64,000 nt of DNA from Phenylobacterium sp. (GTDB lineage Bacteria; Pseudomonadota; Alphaproteobacteria; Caulobacterales; Caulobacteraceae), in contig SSMU01000010.1 in assembly GCA_004799545.1 (NCBI GenBank), positions 1 to 64,000 on the forward strand, read 5' to 3'. The position numbers and the translations under genes were made by a program. The first letter of the stretch is position 1; every line of letters begins with the position of its first letter. This document shows positions 36,774-47,971 of the stretch, in pieces. The notes below the pieces were generated by a model, which made no database searches, was not told the DNA's origin, and saw nothing but the letters and a program-made list of their open reading frames with translations.

Positions 36774-38087
36774 GTGGTCGGTATCCTGCAAGACAAGGAT
36801 CGCATCTTCACCAACCTCTACGGCCTCCACGACTGGGGCCTGGAGGGCGCGATGAAGCGCGGCGCCTGGAACGGGACGAAGGACATCGTCCGCCAGACGC
36901 CGGAGTGGATCTGCGACCAGATCAAGGCCTCGGGCCTGCGCGGCCGCGGCGGGGCGGGGTTCGCCACCGGGCTGAAGTGGACCTTCATGCCCAAGCAGGA
37001 GAGCGAGCGGCCGCACTACCTGCTGGTCAACGCCGACGAGAGCGAGCCGGGCGCCTGCAAGGACCGCGACATCCTGCGGCACGATCCGCACCTCTTGATC
37101 GAGGGCTGCCTGATCGCCTGCCGCGCCATGCGGGCGCACACCGCCTACATCTATATCCGCGGCGAATATGTCCGCGAGCGCGAGCACCTGCTGGCGGCCA
37201 TCCGGCAGGCCTATGACGCCAAGCTGATCGGGCCGGGCAACCTCCACGGCTGGGACTGCGACGTGCGGGTGACGCACGGCGGCGGGGCCTATATCTGCGG
37301 CGACGAGACCGCCCTGATGGAGAGCTTCGAGGGCAAGAAGGGCCAGCCGCGGCTGAAGCCGCCGTTCCCGGCCGGCGCCGGCATCTACGGCTGCCCGACC
37401 ACGGTGAACAACGTCGAAACCATTGCGGTGGTGGGGACGATCCTGCGCCGCGGCGCGGAATGGTTCGCAGGGTTCGGCACCGAGAAGTCCACCGGCACCA
37501 AGCTGTTCGCGGGCTCCGGCCACCTGAACAAGCCCTGCGTGGTGGAGGAGGCGGTCGGCATCTCCGTCAAGCAGCTGATCGAGGACCACTTCGGGGGCGT
37601 GCGCGGCGGCTGGTCGAACCTCAAGGCGGTGATCCCCGGCGGCATCTCGGTCCGGATGATCCCGGCCGCGGAGTGCGAAGAGGCGGTGATGACCTACGAG
37701 GACCTGCAGGCGCGAGGTTCCGGCCTCGGCACCGGCACCATGATCGTCATGGACAAGGACGCCGACCTGGTGAAGGCGATCGCCCGAGCCGCCTACTTCT
37801 ACAAGCACGAGAGCTGCGGCCAGTGCACGCCGTGCCGCGAAGGCACCGGCTGGATGTGGCGGGTGATGGAGCGGATGGTCACCGGCGAGGCCGAGATGGC
37901 CGAGATCGACCTGCTGCTCGACGTCGCCTCCCAGGTCGAGGGCCACACCATCTGCGGGCTCGGCGATGCGGCCGCCTGGCCGATCCAGGGCCTGTTCCGC
38001 CACTTCCGCCACGAGGTGGAGGAGCGGATCACCAACTACCGCGCGCGTCCGGGAAGCTACCCCGGCGCCTCGATCGCGGCGGAGTAA
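36774..38087 (+). CDS. nuoF: NADH-quinone oxidoreductase subunit F
   Basis: A 437-residue subunit (51-kDa homologue) that binds NADH, FMN and cluster N3. Motifs: [16 protein letters not shown] for [22 protein letters not shown], and the N3 ligands in [12 protein letters not shown] plus [13 protein letters not shown]. The start is GTG 36774; no ATG fits the conserved N-terminus. It follows the small membrane-protein gene by 6 bp and precedes nuoG by 6 bp. Confidence 0.97.
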   Translation: MVGILQDKDRIFTNLYGLHDWGLEGAMKRGAWNGTKDIVRQTPEWICDQIKASGLRGRGGAGFATGLKWTFMPKQESERPHYLLVNADESEPGACKDRDILRHDPHLLIEGCLIACRAMRAHTAYIYIRGEYVREREHLLAAIRQAYDAKLIGPGNLHGWDCDVRVTHGGGAYICGDETALMESFEGKKGQPRLKPPFPAGAGIYGCPTTVNNVETIAVVGTILRRGAEWFAGFGTEKSTGTKLFAGSGHLNKPCVVEEAVGISVKQLIEDHFGGVRGGWSNLKAVIPGGISVRMIPAAECEEAVMTYEDLQARGSGLGTGTMIVMDKDADLVKAIARAAYFYKHESCGQCTPCREGTGWMWRVMERMVTGEAEMAEIDLLLDVASQVEGHTICGLGDAAAWPIQGLFRHFRHEVEERITNYRARPGSYPGASIAAE

Positions 38088-38093
38088 GTCGAG

Positions 38094-40139
38094 ATGCCCA
38101 CCTGTAAGGTCGACGGGGTCGAGGTCGAGTTCGAGCCGGGGATGAACGTCCTGCAGGTGGCCGAGCTGGCCGGCAAGGAGATCCCGCGCTTCTGCTACCA
38201 CGAGCGGCTGTCGATCGCCGGCAACTGCCGCATGTGCCTGGTCGAGGTGAAGCCCGGGCCGCCGAAGCCGCAGGCCTCCTGCGCCCTGCCGGCCGCCGAG
38301 AACATGGAGATCTTCACCGACACGCCGATGGTGAAGAAGGCCCGCCACGGGGTGATGGAGTTCCTGCTCATCAACCACCCGCTGGACTGCCCGATCTGCG
38401 ACCAGGGCGGCGAGTGCGACCTGCAGGACCAGGCCATGGGCTATGGCCGCGACGCCACCCGCTACATCGAGAACAAGCGGGCCGTCGAAGAGAAGTTCAT
38501 GGGCCCGGTCATCAAGACCGTGATGACCCGCTGCATCCAGTGCACCCGCTGCGTCCGGTTCATCACCGAGGTGGCCGGCGTGCCGGAGATCGGGCTCATC
38601 TCCCGCGGCGAAGACGTTGAAATCACGACCTATCTCGACAAGGCGGTGATGTCGGAGTTGAGCGGCAACGCGGTCGATCTGTGCCCGGTGGGCGCCCTGA
38701 CCCACAAGCCGTGGGCGTTCAACTACCGGCCCTGGGAGCTGAAGAAGACCGAGAGCGTCGACGTCCATGACGCCCTGGGCTCGGCGATCCGCGTCGACAG
38801 CCGGGGCCCCGCGGTGCTGCGCGTGCTGCCGCGCATCAATGAGGACGTCAACGAGGAGTGGATCTCCGACAAGACCCGCTACGCGGTGGACGGCCTCGCT
38901 CGCCAGCGCCTCGACCAGCCCTACATCCGTGAGAACAAGACGCTGCGCCCCGCATCGTGGAACGAGGCGCTGGACGCCGTCGCCGCGAAGCTGACGACGA
39001 CGTCGCCGGACCGCGTGGGCGTGATCGCCGGCGACCTGCAGGACGCCGAGAGCCTGAAGGCCGCCCTCGACCTGTTCGGCGGCCTGGGTGTGGCCAGCCT
39101 CGACTGTCGCCAGGACGGCATGGCGCTGGGCCAGGGGCCGCGGGCCAGCTGGCTGTTCAACTCGACGCTCGCCGGGATCGAGGAGGCGGACGTCGTCCTC
39201 CTGGTCGGGACCAATCCGCGCCTGGAAGCCCCGGTGCTCAACGCCCGCCTGCGCAAGCGCTGGCTGGCCGGGGCGCTGCGCATTGGCGTGATCGGCGAAC
39301 GGGCCGACCTGACCTATCCCTATGAGTACCTCGGCGCGGGCGCGCAGAGCCTGACCGGCCTCGGCCGTCAGAAGAACGACTTCATGACCGCCCTGAAGGC
39401 CGCGAAGGCCCCGGCGGTGATCGTGGGCGCTGGCGCGCTCGCCCGGGCCGACGGCGCGGCGGTCGCCAAGGCCGCGGCCGGCGTCGCCAAGGCGTTCGGC
39501 GCCACCTGGAACGTGCTGCACGCCGCGGCCTCGCGGGTCGGCGGCCTGGACATGGGCTTCACGCCCAAGGCCGGCGGCAAGACGGCCGCCGAGCTGGTGA
39601 AGAAGGGCGGGGCGGACGTCCTGGTCCTACTGGGCGCCGACGAGGTCGACCTCTTGGCCACCGACGCCTTCGTGATCTATCTGGGGACCCACGGCGACCG
39701 CGGGGCGCACCGCGCCGACATCATCCTGCCGGGCGCCGCCTACACCGAGAAGAACGGCATCTACGTCAACACCGAGGGCCGGGTGCAGCTGGCCGCCCGC
39801 GCGGTGTTCCCGAAGGGCGAGGCGCGCGAGGATTGGGCGATCCTGCGGGCCCTCTCGGAGCGCCTCGGCGCCAAGCTGCCCTACGACACCCTGGACGATC
39901 TGCGCCGCAAGCTGTTCGCCGACCATCCGACCTTCGGCCGCATCGACCACGTCGACGGCCCGGCCGGGGCGGCGGGCCTCGACCTGGGCGCGCTCGGCGC
40001 GGCCGGCCCGCTGTCGGACGCCCCGTTCGCCAGCCCGGTCAGGGCCTTCCACCTCACCAACCCCATCGCCCGCGCCAGCGTGACGATGGCCGAGTGCGCG
40101 GCCCTGGTCTCGGGCGCCGCCAAGATCGCGGCGGAGTAG
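38094..40139 (+). CDS. nuoG: NADH-quinone oxidoreductase subunit G
   Basis: A 681-residue subunit (75-kDa homologue) with several Fe-S clusters. The N-terminal [2Fe-2S] site is CYHERLSIAGNCRMC; the HxxxCxxCxxxxxC site is HPLDCPICDQGGEC; the [4Fe-4S] site is TRCIQCTRC with DLCPVGALT. The C-terminal part is a degenerate molybdopterin-oxidoreductase fold without cofactor ligands, as usual for the family. The ends show no truncation; the gene is 3 bp from nuoH. Confidence 0.97.
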   Translation: MPTCKVDGVEVEFEPGMNVLQVAELAGKEIPRFCYHERLSIAGNCRMCLVEVKPGPPKPQASCALPAAENMEIFTDTPMVKKARHGVMEFLLINHPLDCPICDQGGECDLQDQAMGYGRDATRYIENKRAVEEKFMGPVIKTVMTRCIQCTRCVRFITEVAGVPEIGLISRGEDVEITTYLDKAVMSELSGNAVDLCPVGALTHKPWAFNYRPWELKKTESVDVHDALGSAIRVDSRGPAVLRVLPRINEDVNEEWISDKTRYAVDGLARQRLDQPYIRENKTLRPASWNEALDAVAAKLTTTSPDRVGVIAGDLQDAESLKAALDLFGGLGVASLDCRQDGMALGQGPRASWLFNSTLAGIEEADVVLLVGTNPRLEAPVLNARLRKRWLAGALRIGVIGERADLTYPYEYLGAGAQSLTGLGRQKNDFMTALKAAKAPAVIVGAGALARADGAAVAKAAAGVAKAFGATWNVLHAAASRVGGLDMGFTPKAGGKTAAELVKKGGADVLVLLGADEVDLLATDAFVIYLGTHGDRGAHRADIILPGAAYTEKNGIYVNTEGRVQLAARAVFPKGEAREDWAILRALSERLGAKLPYDTLDDLRRKLFADHPTFGRIDHVDGPAGAAGLDLGALGAAGPLSDAPFASPVRAFHLTNPIARASVTMAECAALVSGAAKIAAE

Positions 40140-40142
40140 GCC

Positions 40143-41222
40143 ATGGGCGCGCAAAGCTTCTGGGCCACGCCGGGCGGCTGGACGGTGCTCACCGTCCTGC
40201 AGATCCTGGCCGTGATGATCTGGATCCTGCTGTCGCTGGCCTTCCTGCTGCTGGCCGACCGCAAGATCTGGGCCGGCGTGCAGATGCGCAAAGGCCCCAA
40301 TGTGGTGGGCCCGTTCGGCCTGCTGCAGTCGTTCGCCGACTTCGGGAAGTTCCTGCTGAAGGAGATCGTCATCCCGTCGGGGGCCGACAAGACGGTGTTC
40401 CTGCTGGCGCCCCTGGTCGCCTTCACGCTCGGATTCGGCGCCTGGGCGGTGATCCCGCTGGCGCCCGGCTGGGTGGTCTCGAACATCAACGTCGGCGTGC
40501 TCTACCTGTTCGCCATCTCCTCGCTCGGCGTCTACGGCATCATCATGGGCGGCTGGGCGTCCAACTCGAAGTACCCCTTCCTGGGGTCGCTCCGCTCGGC
40601 GGCGCAGATGGTCTCCTACGAGGTCTCCATCGGCTTCGTGATCGTCACCGTGATCATCCTGTCGGGCACGCTGAACCTGCAACAGATCGTGACGCAGCAG
40701 TCGGGCGGGTTCTGGAACTGGTACGTGTTCGGCGGCCCCGGTGGCCTGACCGCCAAGGCGATGGCCCTCGTCATGGTTCCGATGGCCTGGATCTTCTTCA
40801 TCTCGGGCCTGGCCGAGACCAACCGCCCGCCCTTCGACCTGCCGGAGGCCGAGAGCGAGCTCGTGGCCGGCTATGCGGTGGAATATTCCTCGACGCCCTA
40901 CCTGCTGTTCCAGATCGGCGAGTACGCCAACATCGTCTTGATCTGCGCCATGACCACCATCCTGTTCTTCGGCGGCTGGCAGGCGCCGATCGACTTCGCC
41001 TTCGTCCACCACTGGCCGGCCACGGGCCAGAGCTTCTACGGCTTCATGTGGTTCTTCCTGAAGGTCATCTTCTTCTTCTTCCTGGTCGCCATGGCCAAGG
41101 CGATCGTGCCCCGCTACCGCTACGACCAACTGATGCGGTTGGGCTGGAAGGTGTTCCTGCCGACCTCGCTCGTGGCCGTGGTGGCGGTGGCGGCCTGGCG
41201 GGTGTTCGGAATGCAGGCATGA
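40143..41222 (+). CDS. nuoH: NADH-quinone oxidoreductase subunit H
   Basis: A 359-residue membrane subunit with eight or nine helices that links the peripheral arm to the proton pumps and helps form the quinone channel. Motifs [23 protein letters not shown] and the [20 protein letters not shown] loop (kept short here) are diagnostic. The stop shares ATGA with the start of the small lipoprotein gene at 41219. Confidence 0.97.
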   Translation: MGAQSFWATPGGWTVLTVLQILAVMIWILLSLAFLLLADRKIWAGVQMRKGPNVVGPFGLLQSFADFGKFLLKEIVIPSGADKTVFLLAPLVAFTLGFGAWAVIPLAPGWVVSNINVGVLYLFAISSLGVYGIIMGGWASNSKYPFLGSLRSAAQMVSYEVSIGFVIVTVIILSGTLNLQQIVTQQSGGFWNWYVFGGPGGLTAKAMALVMVPMAWIFFISGLAETNRPPFDLPEAESELVAGYAVEYSSTPYLLFQIGEYANIVLICAMTTILFFGGWQAPIDFAFVHHWPATGQSFYGFMWFFLKVIFFFFLVAMAKAIVPRYRYDQLMRLGWKVFLPTSLVAVVAVAAWRVFGMQA

Positions 41223-41413
41223 AAACGCTGATCATCGTCGCGGCGGCGCTGAGCCTCTGCGCCTGCGCCGAGGCCGGGCCGGCCGGCGGGGTGGCCACCT
41301 ACGACGCCCTGCGCCAGGCCAGCCAGGCCTGCGAGGCCAAGGGCGGCAAGCTGGTCCTCACCAAGGACAGCGACTCCCAGGACATCGGCAACTACGCCTG
41401 CGAGAGGAAGTGA
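41219..41413 (+). CDS. Small predicted lipoprotein inside the nuo operon
   Basis: A 64-residue protein beginning at ATG 41219, overlapping the nuoH stop as ATGA. A short basic start (MKT) and hydrophobic segment ([10 protein letters not shown]) lead to Cys-Ala-Cys; the second Cys (residue 16) fits a lipobox (LCA-C). The mature part has two more Cys (QACEAKGG and YACERK) that could form a disulfide. It ends 2 bp before the ATG chosen for nuoI. Placement between two core complex I genes with coupled translation supports a real gene. Function unknown; it would sit on the periplasmic side or outer membrane. Confidence 0.72.
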   Translation: MKTLIIVAAALSLCACAEAGPAGGVATYDALRQASQACEAKGGKLVLTKDSDSQDIGNYACERK

Positions 41414-41415
41414 GT

Positions 41416-41907
41416 ATGTTCCAGCGCATCGGACAGGCGGTGAAGGGGGCGGCGCTGCTGGATTTCGCCGGGGCCTTCGGGCTGGCGATGAAACACATGA
41501 TCGCGCCCAAGAAGACCGTGCAGTACCCGCACGAGCGCAACCCACAGAGCCCGCGGTTCCGCGGCGAGCACGCGCTGCGCCGCTATCCGAACGGCGAGGA
41601 GCGCTGCATCGCCTGCAAGCTCTGCGAGGCGATCTGCCCGGCCCAGGCGATCACCATCGAGGCCGAGCCGCGCGCCGACGGCAGCCGCCGCACCACCCGC
41701 TACGACATCGACATGGTGAAGTGCATCTACTGCGGCCTCTGCCAGGAGGCCTGCCCGGTGGACGCCATCGTCGAGGGCCCGAACCTGGAGTTCGCCGTCG
41801 AGACCCGCGAGGAGCTCTACTACGACAAGGCGCGGCTGATGGATAACGGCGACCGCTGGGAGCGGGAGATCGCGAAGAATCTGGAACTGGACGCACCGTA
41901 TCGATAA
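41416..41907 (+). CDS. nuoI: NADH-quinone oxidoreductase subunit I
   Basis: A 163-residue subunit (TYKY homologue) with two [4Fe-4S] clusters (N6a, N6b). The ligand motifs are [12 protein letters not shown] and [12 protein letters not shown]. The start ATG 41416 has AGGA 8 nt upstream; GTG 41410, overlapping the lipoprotein stop, is the alternative and adds two residues. A 97-bp gap without a gene separates it from nuoJ, the only loose joint in the operon. Confidence 0.96.
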   Translation: MFQRIGQAVKGAALLDFAGAFGLAMKHMIAPKKTVQYPHERNPQSPRFRGEHALRRYPNGEERCIACKLCEAICPAQAITIEAEPRADGSRRTTRYDIDMVKCIYCGLCQEACPVDAIVEGPNLEFAVETREELYYDKARLMDNGDRWEREIAKNLELDAPYR

Positions 41908-42004
41908 GAGGGCGGGCGCGATTCCGCTGAGCTGATTTCGACGACCGGGCGGCCTTCGAGCGGCCCCGTATGAGAGCGTAATTCGAGGGGTTGAGAAGAG
42001 CCGG

Positions 42005-42634
42005 ATGGCCCTGCAGGCGATCGCATTCTACCTGATGGCGGCGGTGACGCTGGCCTCGGGATTCGCCGTGGTCTCGGCGCGCAATCCCGTGCACTCGGTG
42101 CTGTTCCTGATCTCCGCCTTCTTCTCCGCCGCCGGCCTGTTCGTGCTGATGGGCGCGGAGTTCCTGGCGATGCTGTTGGTGGTGGTCTACGTGGGCGCGG
42201 TTGCGGTGCTCTTCCTATTCGTCGTGATGATGCTGGACGTCGACTTCGCCGCGCTGCGCCAAGGCTTCGCCCGCTACATGCCGCTGGGCGGGCTGGTGGC
42301 CGGCGCCCTGGCTGTCGAGATGGTGGTGGTGTCGTCGACAGTGGCCACCCAGGGCGCGGCCCGGCTCAACGACAACCCGATGGCCCGCGGCGCAGGGGCG
42401 GCCGCCAACGTCACCAACGCCGAGGCGATCGGCCGGGTGCTCTACACCAACTACGTCTACTTCTTCCAGGCGGCCGGCATGGTGCTGCTGGTGGCGATGA
42501 TCGGGGCCATCGTGCTCACCCTGCGCCACAAGCCCGGCGTCCGCCGCCAGGTGATCGCCGACCAGGTGGCCCGCACGCCCAAGAGCGGTATGCGCGTCGT
42601 CTCGCTCAAGCCCGGTGAAGGGGTCTCCGAATAA
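42005..42634 (+). CDS. nuoJ: NADH-quinone oxidoreductase subunit J
   Basis: A 209-residue membrane subunit with five helices. The start region [28 protein letters not shown] and the third-helix motif [19 protein letters not shown] are typical. A basic C-terminal tail follows the last helix. The stop overlaps the nuoK start (TAATG). Confidence 0.96.
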   Translation: MALQAIAFYLMAAVTLASGFAVVSARNPVHSVLFLISAFFSAAGLFVLMGAEFLAMLLVVVYVGAVAVLFLFVVMMLDVDFAALRQGFARYMPLGGLVAGALAVEMVVVSSTVATQGAARLNDNPMARGAGAAANVTNAEAIGRVLYTNYVYFFQAAGMVLLVAMIGAIVLTLRHKPGVRRQVIADQVARTPKSGMRVVSLKPGEGVSE

Positions 42635-42942
42635 TGGAAATCGGGCTTCAGCACTACCTGGCGGTCGCCGCGATCCTGTTCACGATCGGGGTGTTCGGCA
42701 TCTTCGTGAACCGCAAGAACATCATCGTCATCCTGATGTCGATCGAGCTGATCCTGCTCGCGGTGAACATCAACCTGGTGGCCTTCTCGGTCTATCTCGG
42801 CAACGTGGTGGGCCAGGTGTTCGCCATGTTCGTGCTCACCGTCGCCGCGGCCGAGGCCGCCGTGGGCCTGGCGATCCTGGTCACCTTCTTCCGCAACCGC
42901 GGCGACATCGCCGTCGACGACGCCTCGATGATGAAGGGCTGA
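42634..42942 (+). CDS. nuoK: NADH-quinone oxidoreductase subunit K
   Basis: A 102-residue membrane subunit of three helices, of the MrpC type. The two conserved buried Glu residues of the proton path are present ([15 protein letters not shown] and [13 protein letters not shown]). It overlaps nuoJ by one base and precedes nuoL by 10 bp. Confidence 0.97.
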   Translation: MEIGLQHYLAVAAILFTIGVFGIFVNRKNIIVILMSIELILLAVNINLVAFSVYLGNVVGQVFAMFVLTVAAAEAAVGLAILVTFFRNRGDIAVDDASMMKG

Positions 42943-42952
42943 GCTTCAAAGC

Positions 42953-45025
42953 ATGTCTCCGCAGACGCTCGTCACCATCATCCTGTTCGGTCCGATCATC
43001 GGCGCCGCGATCGCCGGCCTGTTCGGCCGCCGGATCGGCGACGTCGCCTCGATGGCGATCACGACGGGCCTGCTGTTCCTGTCGGCGATCCTGTCGTGGG
43101 TCGTCTTCATCCAGTGGACCTGGGGCGGGCTGCAGCCGTTCACGGTGACCTATGCGCCGTTCATCCAGGTGGGGAATTTCGTCTCCAACTGGAGCTTCCG
43201 GCTCGACGGCCTCTCGGCGGTGATGCTGGTGGTGGTGACCAGCGTCTCCTCGCTCGTGCACCTCTATTCCTGGGGCTACATGGCCGAGGACGACAGCAAG
43301 CCCAGGTTCTTCAGCTACCTGTCACTGTTCACCTTCGCCATGCTGGCGCTGATCAGCGCCTCGGACTTCATGCAGCTGTTCTTCGGCTGGGAAGGCGTCG
43401 GCCTGGCCAGCTACCTGCTGATCGGCTTCTGGTTCAAGAAGCCCACCGCCAACGCCGCGGCGATCAAGGCCTTCGTGGTCAACCGGGTGGGCGACTTCGG
43501 CTTCGCGCTCGGCATCATGACGGTGTTCTGGGCGTTCGGGACGATCCAGTTCGCCCAGCTGTTCCCGATGATCGCCGCCCATGCCCATCAGGGCTGGCAT
43601 TTCGGGAACTGGGACTTCAACCTCGTCGACCTCGCCTGCGCCCTGCTGTTCGTGGGCGCCATGGGCAAGTCGGCCCAGTTCTTCCTGCACACCTGGCTGC
43701 CGGACGCCATGGAAGGCCCGACCCCGGTCTCGGCCCTGATCCACGCCGCCACCATGGTGACGGCCGGGGTCTACATGGTCTGCCTGCTGTCGCCGATGTT
43801 CGAGTTCGCGCCGGTCGCCAAGCACATCGTGGTGTTCATCGGGGCGATCACCGCCCTGTTCGCTGCGACGGTCGGCATGACCCAGAACGACATCAAGCGG
43901 GTGATCGCCTATTCGACCTGCTCGCAGCTCGGCTACATGTTCATGGCCGCCGGCGTCGGCGCCTACCAGGCCGGCATGTTCCACCTGTTCACCCACGCCT
44001 TCTTCAAGGCCCTGCTGTTCCTGGGCGCCGGCTCGGTGATCGCCGGCATGGCGCACGAGCAGGACATGCGCCGCTACGGGGGGTTGGCGAAATACCTGCC
44101 GGTGACCTTCGCGGTGATGACCATCGGCACCATCTCGATCACCGGCCTGGGGATTCCCGGCCTGGAGCTGGGCTTCGCCGGCTTCTACTCCAAGGACTCG
44201 ATCATCCACGCCGCCTACGCCGCCGGGCAGGCGGGCGACGCCATGGGCTATTTTGCCTTCATCGTCGGCGTCTTCGTGGCCCTGCTGACCGCCTTCTATT
44301 CCTGGCGCGTGGTGTTCTTCACCTTCAACGGCCATGCCCGCTGGACCAGCGAGGACCTTGAGCACCACTGGCACAACCGCGACCACGCCCATGACGACCA
44401 CCACGCCAGCCACGCGCAGGTCGAGACCCACTCCGAGCCCGACCACGGTGACCCCCATCACCTGCCGCACGAGAGCCCCTGGACCATGCGGCTGCCGCTG
44501 CTGGCGCTGTCGCTCGGCGCGATCGTGGCCGGCGTCTTCTTCGAGGAGAAGTTCGTCGGCGCCGAGCAGCACGAGTTCTGGCGCGGCGCGATCTACACCG
44601 CGGCCAACAACCACGTGCTGGCCCCGCTCCACGCGCCGTTGCTGATCGTCCAGGCGCCCTTGATCGCGGCCGTGATCGGCCTCTTGATCGCGGTCTACAT
44701 GTACCTGATGCGCGAGGGCCTGGGCGCGCGCCTGGCCGCCCAGAAGGGCCCGCTCTACCTGTTCTTCTACAACAAGTGGTTCTTCGACGAGCTCTACGAC
44801 GCCACCTTCGTGCGCGGCGCCAAGTTCCTCGGCGACCTGTTCTGGAAGGGCGGCGACCAGAAGATCATCGACGGCCTGGGGCCGGACGGCGTGTCAGCCG
44901 TGTCCTACGCGGTCGGCCGGCGCACCGGCCTCCTGCAGACCGGCTACGTCTACCACTACGCCTTCGTGATGCTGCTGGGGGTGGCGGGCCTGCTGACCTA
45001 CGCCCTCTGGGCCTGGAACCACTAG
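42953..45025 (+). CDS. nuoL: NADH-quinone oxidoreductase subunit L
   Basis: A 690-residue antiporter-like pump subunit with about 16 helices including the lateral helix at the C-terminus. Motifs: [18 protein letters not shown] with the key Glu, the [30 protein letters not shown] core with its Lys/His residues, and [19 protein letters not shown] His/Asp-rich loop near residues 465-505 ([17 protein letters not shown]) is unusual and may bind metal. Confidence 0.97.
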   Translation: MSPQTLVTIILFGPIIGAAIAGLFGRRIGDVASMAITTGLLFLSAILSWVVFIQWTWGGLQPFTVTYAPFIQVGNFVSNWSFRLDGLSAVMLVVVTSVSSLVHLYSWGYMAEDDSKPRFFSYLSLFTFAMLALISASDFMQLFFGWEGVGLASYLLIGFWFKKPTANAAAIKAFVVNRVGDFGFALGIMTVFWAFGTIQFAQLFPMIAAHAHQGWHFGNWDFNLVDLACALLFVGAMGKSAQFFLHTWLPDAMEGPTPVSALIHAATMVTAGVYMVCLLSPMFEFAPVAKHIVVFIGAITALFAATVGMTQNDIKRVIAYSTCSQLGYMFMAAGVGAYQAGMFHLFTHAFFKALLFLGAGSVIAGMAHEQDMRRYGGLAKYLPVTFAVMTIGTISITGLGIPGLELGFAGFYSKDSIIHAAYAAGQAGDAMGYFAFIVGVFVALLTAFYSWRVVFFTFNGHARWTSEDLEHHWHNRDHAHDDHHASHAQVETHSEPDHGDPHHLPHESPWTMRLPLLALSLGAIVAGVFFEEKFVGAEQHEFWRGAIYTAANNHVLAPLHAPLLIVQAPLIAAVIGLLIAVYMYLMREGLGARLAAQKGPLYLFFYNKWFFDELYDATFVRGAKFLGDLFWKGGDQKIIDGLGPDGVSAVSYAVGRRTGLLQTGYVYHYAFVMLLGVAGLLTYALWAWNH

Positions 45026-45038
45026 GGGGATGGCGCAG

Positions 45039-46526
45039 ATGACCGGCATCCTCTCCCTCACCACCTTCGCGCCGATCCTCGGCGTGGCGGCGATCCTGAT
45101 CCTGCGGTTCTTCGGCCGGACCGACGATCCGAAGACCGTGGGCGCCGCCAAGTGGATCGCGCTGGTCACCACGCTGGCGACCTTCGCGCTCTCGGTCCTG
45201 ATGCTCCTGCGGTTCGATCCGAACCTGCCCGGCTTCCAGTTCATGGAGGACGCGCCGTGGTTCGCGGGCCTGCACTACCGCATGGGTGTCGACGGCATCT
45301 CGGTGCTGTTCGTGGTGCTGACCACCTTCCTGATGCCGATCTGCATCCTGGCCTCGTGGAAGTCGATCACCACCCGCGTGCTCGAGTACATGATCTGCTT
45401 CCTGGTCCTCGAGACGCTGATGATCGGGGTGTTCACCGCCCTCGACATCATCCTGTTCTACGTCTTCTTCGAGTTCGGCCTGATCCCGATGTTCCTGATC
45501 ATCGGCATCTGGGGCGGGGCGCGGCGGGTCTACGCGGCGTTCAAGTTCTTCCTCTACACGCTTTTGGGCTCGGTGCTGATGCTGGCCGCCATCCTGGCGA
45601 TGATCCAGATCGCCGGCACCAGCTCGATCCCGGCCCTGATGGTCTACAAGTTCGACCCCGGCCTGCAGACCTGGCTGTGGCTCGCCTTCTTCGCCTCCTT
45701 CGCGGTGAAGATGCCGATGTGGCCGGTCCACACCTGGCTGCCGGACGCCCACGTGGAGGCGCCCACCGCGGGCTCGGTGATCCTGGCCGGCGTGCTCTTG
45801 AAGATGGGCGGGTACGGCTTCCTGCGCTTCAGCCTGCCGATGTTCCCGCACGCCTCGCTGCAGTTCACCCCGCTGATCTTCGCGCTCAGCGTGATCGCGG
45901 TGATCTACACCTCCCTGGTCGCCTTCCGGCAGACCGACATCAAGAAGCTGATCGCCTATTCGTCGGTGGCCCACATGGGCCTGGTCACCATGGGCATCTT
46001 CTCCGGCAACGTGCAGGGCGAAGAGGGCGCGATCTACCAGATGCTGAGCCACGGGGTGATCTCCGGGGCGCTGTTCCTCTGCGTCGGCGTGATCTATGAC
46101 CGCATGCATACCCGCGAGATCGCCTTCTACGGCGGACTGGTGAACCGCATGCCCTGGTACGCGGCGGTGTTCATGCTGTTCACCATGGGCAATGTCGGCC
46201 TGCCGGGCACCTCGGGGTTCGTCGGCGAGATCCTCTCGGTGACCGGGACCTACAGCGCCTCCACCTGGACGGCGATCCTGGCCACCACCGGTGTGATCCT
46301 CTCGGCGGTCTACATGCTCACCGTCTACCGGCGGGTGGTGTTCGGTGAGATCACCAACCAGAAGCTCGCCGCCATCACCGACCTCGATTGGCGCGAGGTG
46401 GTGATCTTCGCCCCGCTGATGGTCGCGACCCTGGTGATGGGCGTCGTGCCGTCCACGGTCTTCAACGTCACCCAAGCCTCCGTCGACCATCTGACGGCGG
46501 CCTATCGCGCGGCCATCGGGGGCTAG
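45039..46526 (+). CDS. nuoM: NADH-quinone oxidoreductase subunit M
   Basis: A 495-residue antiporter-like pump subunit with 14 helices. Motifs include [21 protein letters not shown] with the key Glu, [30 protein letters not shown] and [15 protein letters not shown]. An in-frame ATG at 45030 lies directly against the GGGGG ribosome-binding site, so ATG 45039, 9 nt after it, is preferred. Confidence 0.97.
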   Translation: MTGILSLTTFAPILGVAAILILRFFGRTDDPKTVGAAKWIALVTTLATFALSVLMLLRFDPNLPGFQFMEDAPWFAGLHYRMGVDGISVLFVVLTTFLMPICILASWKSITTRVLEYMICFLVLETLMIGVFTALDIILFYVFFEFGLIPMFLIIGIWGGARRVYAAFKFFLYTLLGSVLMLAAILAMIQIAGTSSIPALMVYKFDPGLQTWLWLAFFASFAVKMPMWPVHTWLPDAHVEAPTAGSVILAGVLLKMGGYGFLRFSLPMFPHASLQFTPLIFALSVIAVIYTSLVAFRQTDIKKLIAYSSVAHMGLVTMGIFSGNVQGEEGAIYQMLSHGVISGALFLCVGVIYDRMHTREIAFYGGLVNRMPWYAAVFMLFTMGNVGLPGTSGFVGEILSVTGTYSASTWTAILATTGVILSAVYMLTVYRRVVFGEITNQKLAAITDLDWREVVIFAPLMVATLVMGVVPSTVFNVTQASVDHLTAAYRAAIGG

Positions 46527-46533
46527 GTCTTAG

Positions 46534-47964
46534 ATGAGCTTGATCCCCGGCCTCGCGGTCGCCTATCCGGAACTGATCCTGGCCATCGGCGCGCTGGCGC
46601 TGCTGGTCTGGGGGGCGTTCGCGCCGAAGACCTACATCCTGGTGGGCTGGGCCGCGGTGGCGGTGCTGATCGGCGCCGCGGTGATGGCCGCCACCCAGCC
46701 GTTCGGCCGGGCCTTCGCGGGCGGCCTGGTGTTCGACGCCGGCGCGGCCTTCGCCAAGGTGGCGATCTATGTGGCGAGCGCGATCTGCATCCCGCTCGGC
46801 CAGCGCTGGTTCCAGCGCCGGGGGGTGATCAATTTCGAGTTCCCGATCCTGATCCTGATCGCCGCACTGGGCATGGGGATGATGGCCTCGTCGGGCGACC
46901 TGATCTCGCTCTATGTCGGCGTCGAGCTGCACTCCCTGGCGCTCTACGTGCTGGCGGCCATGCACCGCGACAACGCCCGCGCCTCCGAAGCCGGGCTGAA
47001 GTATTTCGTGCTGGGCGCGCTGTCGTCCGGCCTGCTGCTCTATGGCGCCAGCCTGATCTACGGTTTCGCCGGTTCCGTGGTGTTCTCCGACATCGCCGTG
47101 GCGGTGAAGGGCGGGGCGCACGTTGGCGTGCTGTTCGGCCTGATCTTCCTGATCTGCGGCCTGGCCTTCAAGGTCTCCGCCGCGCCCTTCCACATGTGGA
47201 CACCGGACGTCTACGAGGGCGCGCCGACCCCGGTGGTGGCCTTCTTCGCCGCCGCGCCGAAACTGGCGGCGATGGTGCTGTTCGCCCGCGTGCTCGGCCA
47301 GGGCTTCGCCGGCGCCGTGCCGCAGTGGCAGCAGGTGCTGGTCACCATCGGCCTGATCTCCATCGCGGTGGGCGCCTTCGCTGGCCTGGCGCAGAAGAAC
47401 CTCAAGCGGCTCTGGGCCTATTCCTCGATCGCCAACATCGGCTACGCGCTCCTGGGCCTGGCCTCGGGCGACGCCCAGGGCGTGCAGGCCATGCTGATGT
47501 TCATGATCCTCTACATGGTCGACGTGACCGGCTTTTTCGCCTGCCTGGCCGCCCTGTCGCGCCAGGGCCGGTCGATGGAGACGATCGACGACATGGCGGG
47601 CCTGATCAAGGAACAGCCGGGCATCGCGCTCGCCATGACCGCGTTTTCGCTGTCGGCGCTCGGCCTGCCGCCGTTCTCCGGCTTCTGGGCCAAGTTCTAC
47701 GTGTTCAAGGCGGCGATCCACGCGGGGCTCGCGCCGGCCGCCGTCGCCGGCCTGGTGGGCTCGGTGGTGGCCGCCTTCTACTACCTGCGCCTGATCAAGG
47801 TGATGTGGTTCGATGCCGGCGTCGGCGCCACCGACAAGCCGCCCTTCGAGGCGCGGTTCATCGGCGTGGCGCTGGGGCTGTTCACCTTCCCGGTCGTCTG
47901 GGTGGCCCTGCATTGGCTGGACCCGCTGGCCGCCACCGCGGCCCACGCCTTCGGCCTGGTCTAG
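46534..47964 (+). CDS. nuoN: NADH-quinone oxidoreductase subunit N
   Basis: A 476-residue antiporter-like pump subunit, last of the operon. Key sequence: LYVGVELHSLALYVLAA with the conserved Glu, FHMWTPDVYEGAPTPVVAFFAAAPK with the central Lys, and NLKRLWAYSSIANIGYALLG. birA follows after 7 bp, so it is probably on the same transcript. Confidence 0.97.
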   Translation: MSLIPGLAVAYPELILAIGALALLVWGAFAPKTYILVGWAAVAVLIGAAVMAATQPFGRAFAGGLVFDAGAAFAKVAIYVASAICIPLGQRWFQRRGVINFEFPILILIAALGMGMMASSGDLISLYVGVELHSLALYVLAAMHRDNARASEAGLKYFVLGALSSGLLLYGASLIYGFAGSVVFSDIAVAVKGGAHVGVLFGLIFLICGLAFKVSAAPFHMWTPDVYEGAPTPVVAFFAAAPKLAAMVLFARVLGQGFAGAVPQWQQVLVTIGLISIAVGAFAGLAQKNLKRLWAYSSIANIGYALLGLASGDAQGVQAMLMFMILYMVDVTGFFACLAALSRQGRSMETIDDMAGLIKEQPGIALAMTAFSLSALGLPPFSGFWAKFYVFKAAIHAGLAPAAVAGLVGSVVAAFYYLRLIKVMWFDAGVGATDKPPFEARFIGVALGLFTFPVVWVALHWLDPLAATAAHAFGLV

Positions 47965-47971
47965 CGACGCG

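Noticed and set aside
41908..42004. A gene or strong regulatory element in the 97-bp gap between nuoI and nuoJ.
   Set aside because: No credible start with ribosome-binding site and frame; only short GC-rich self-complementary stretches (GGCC) that are expected by chance.
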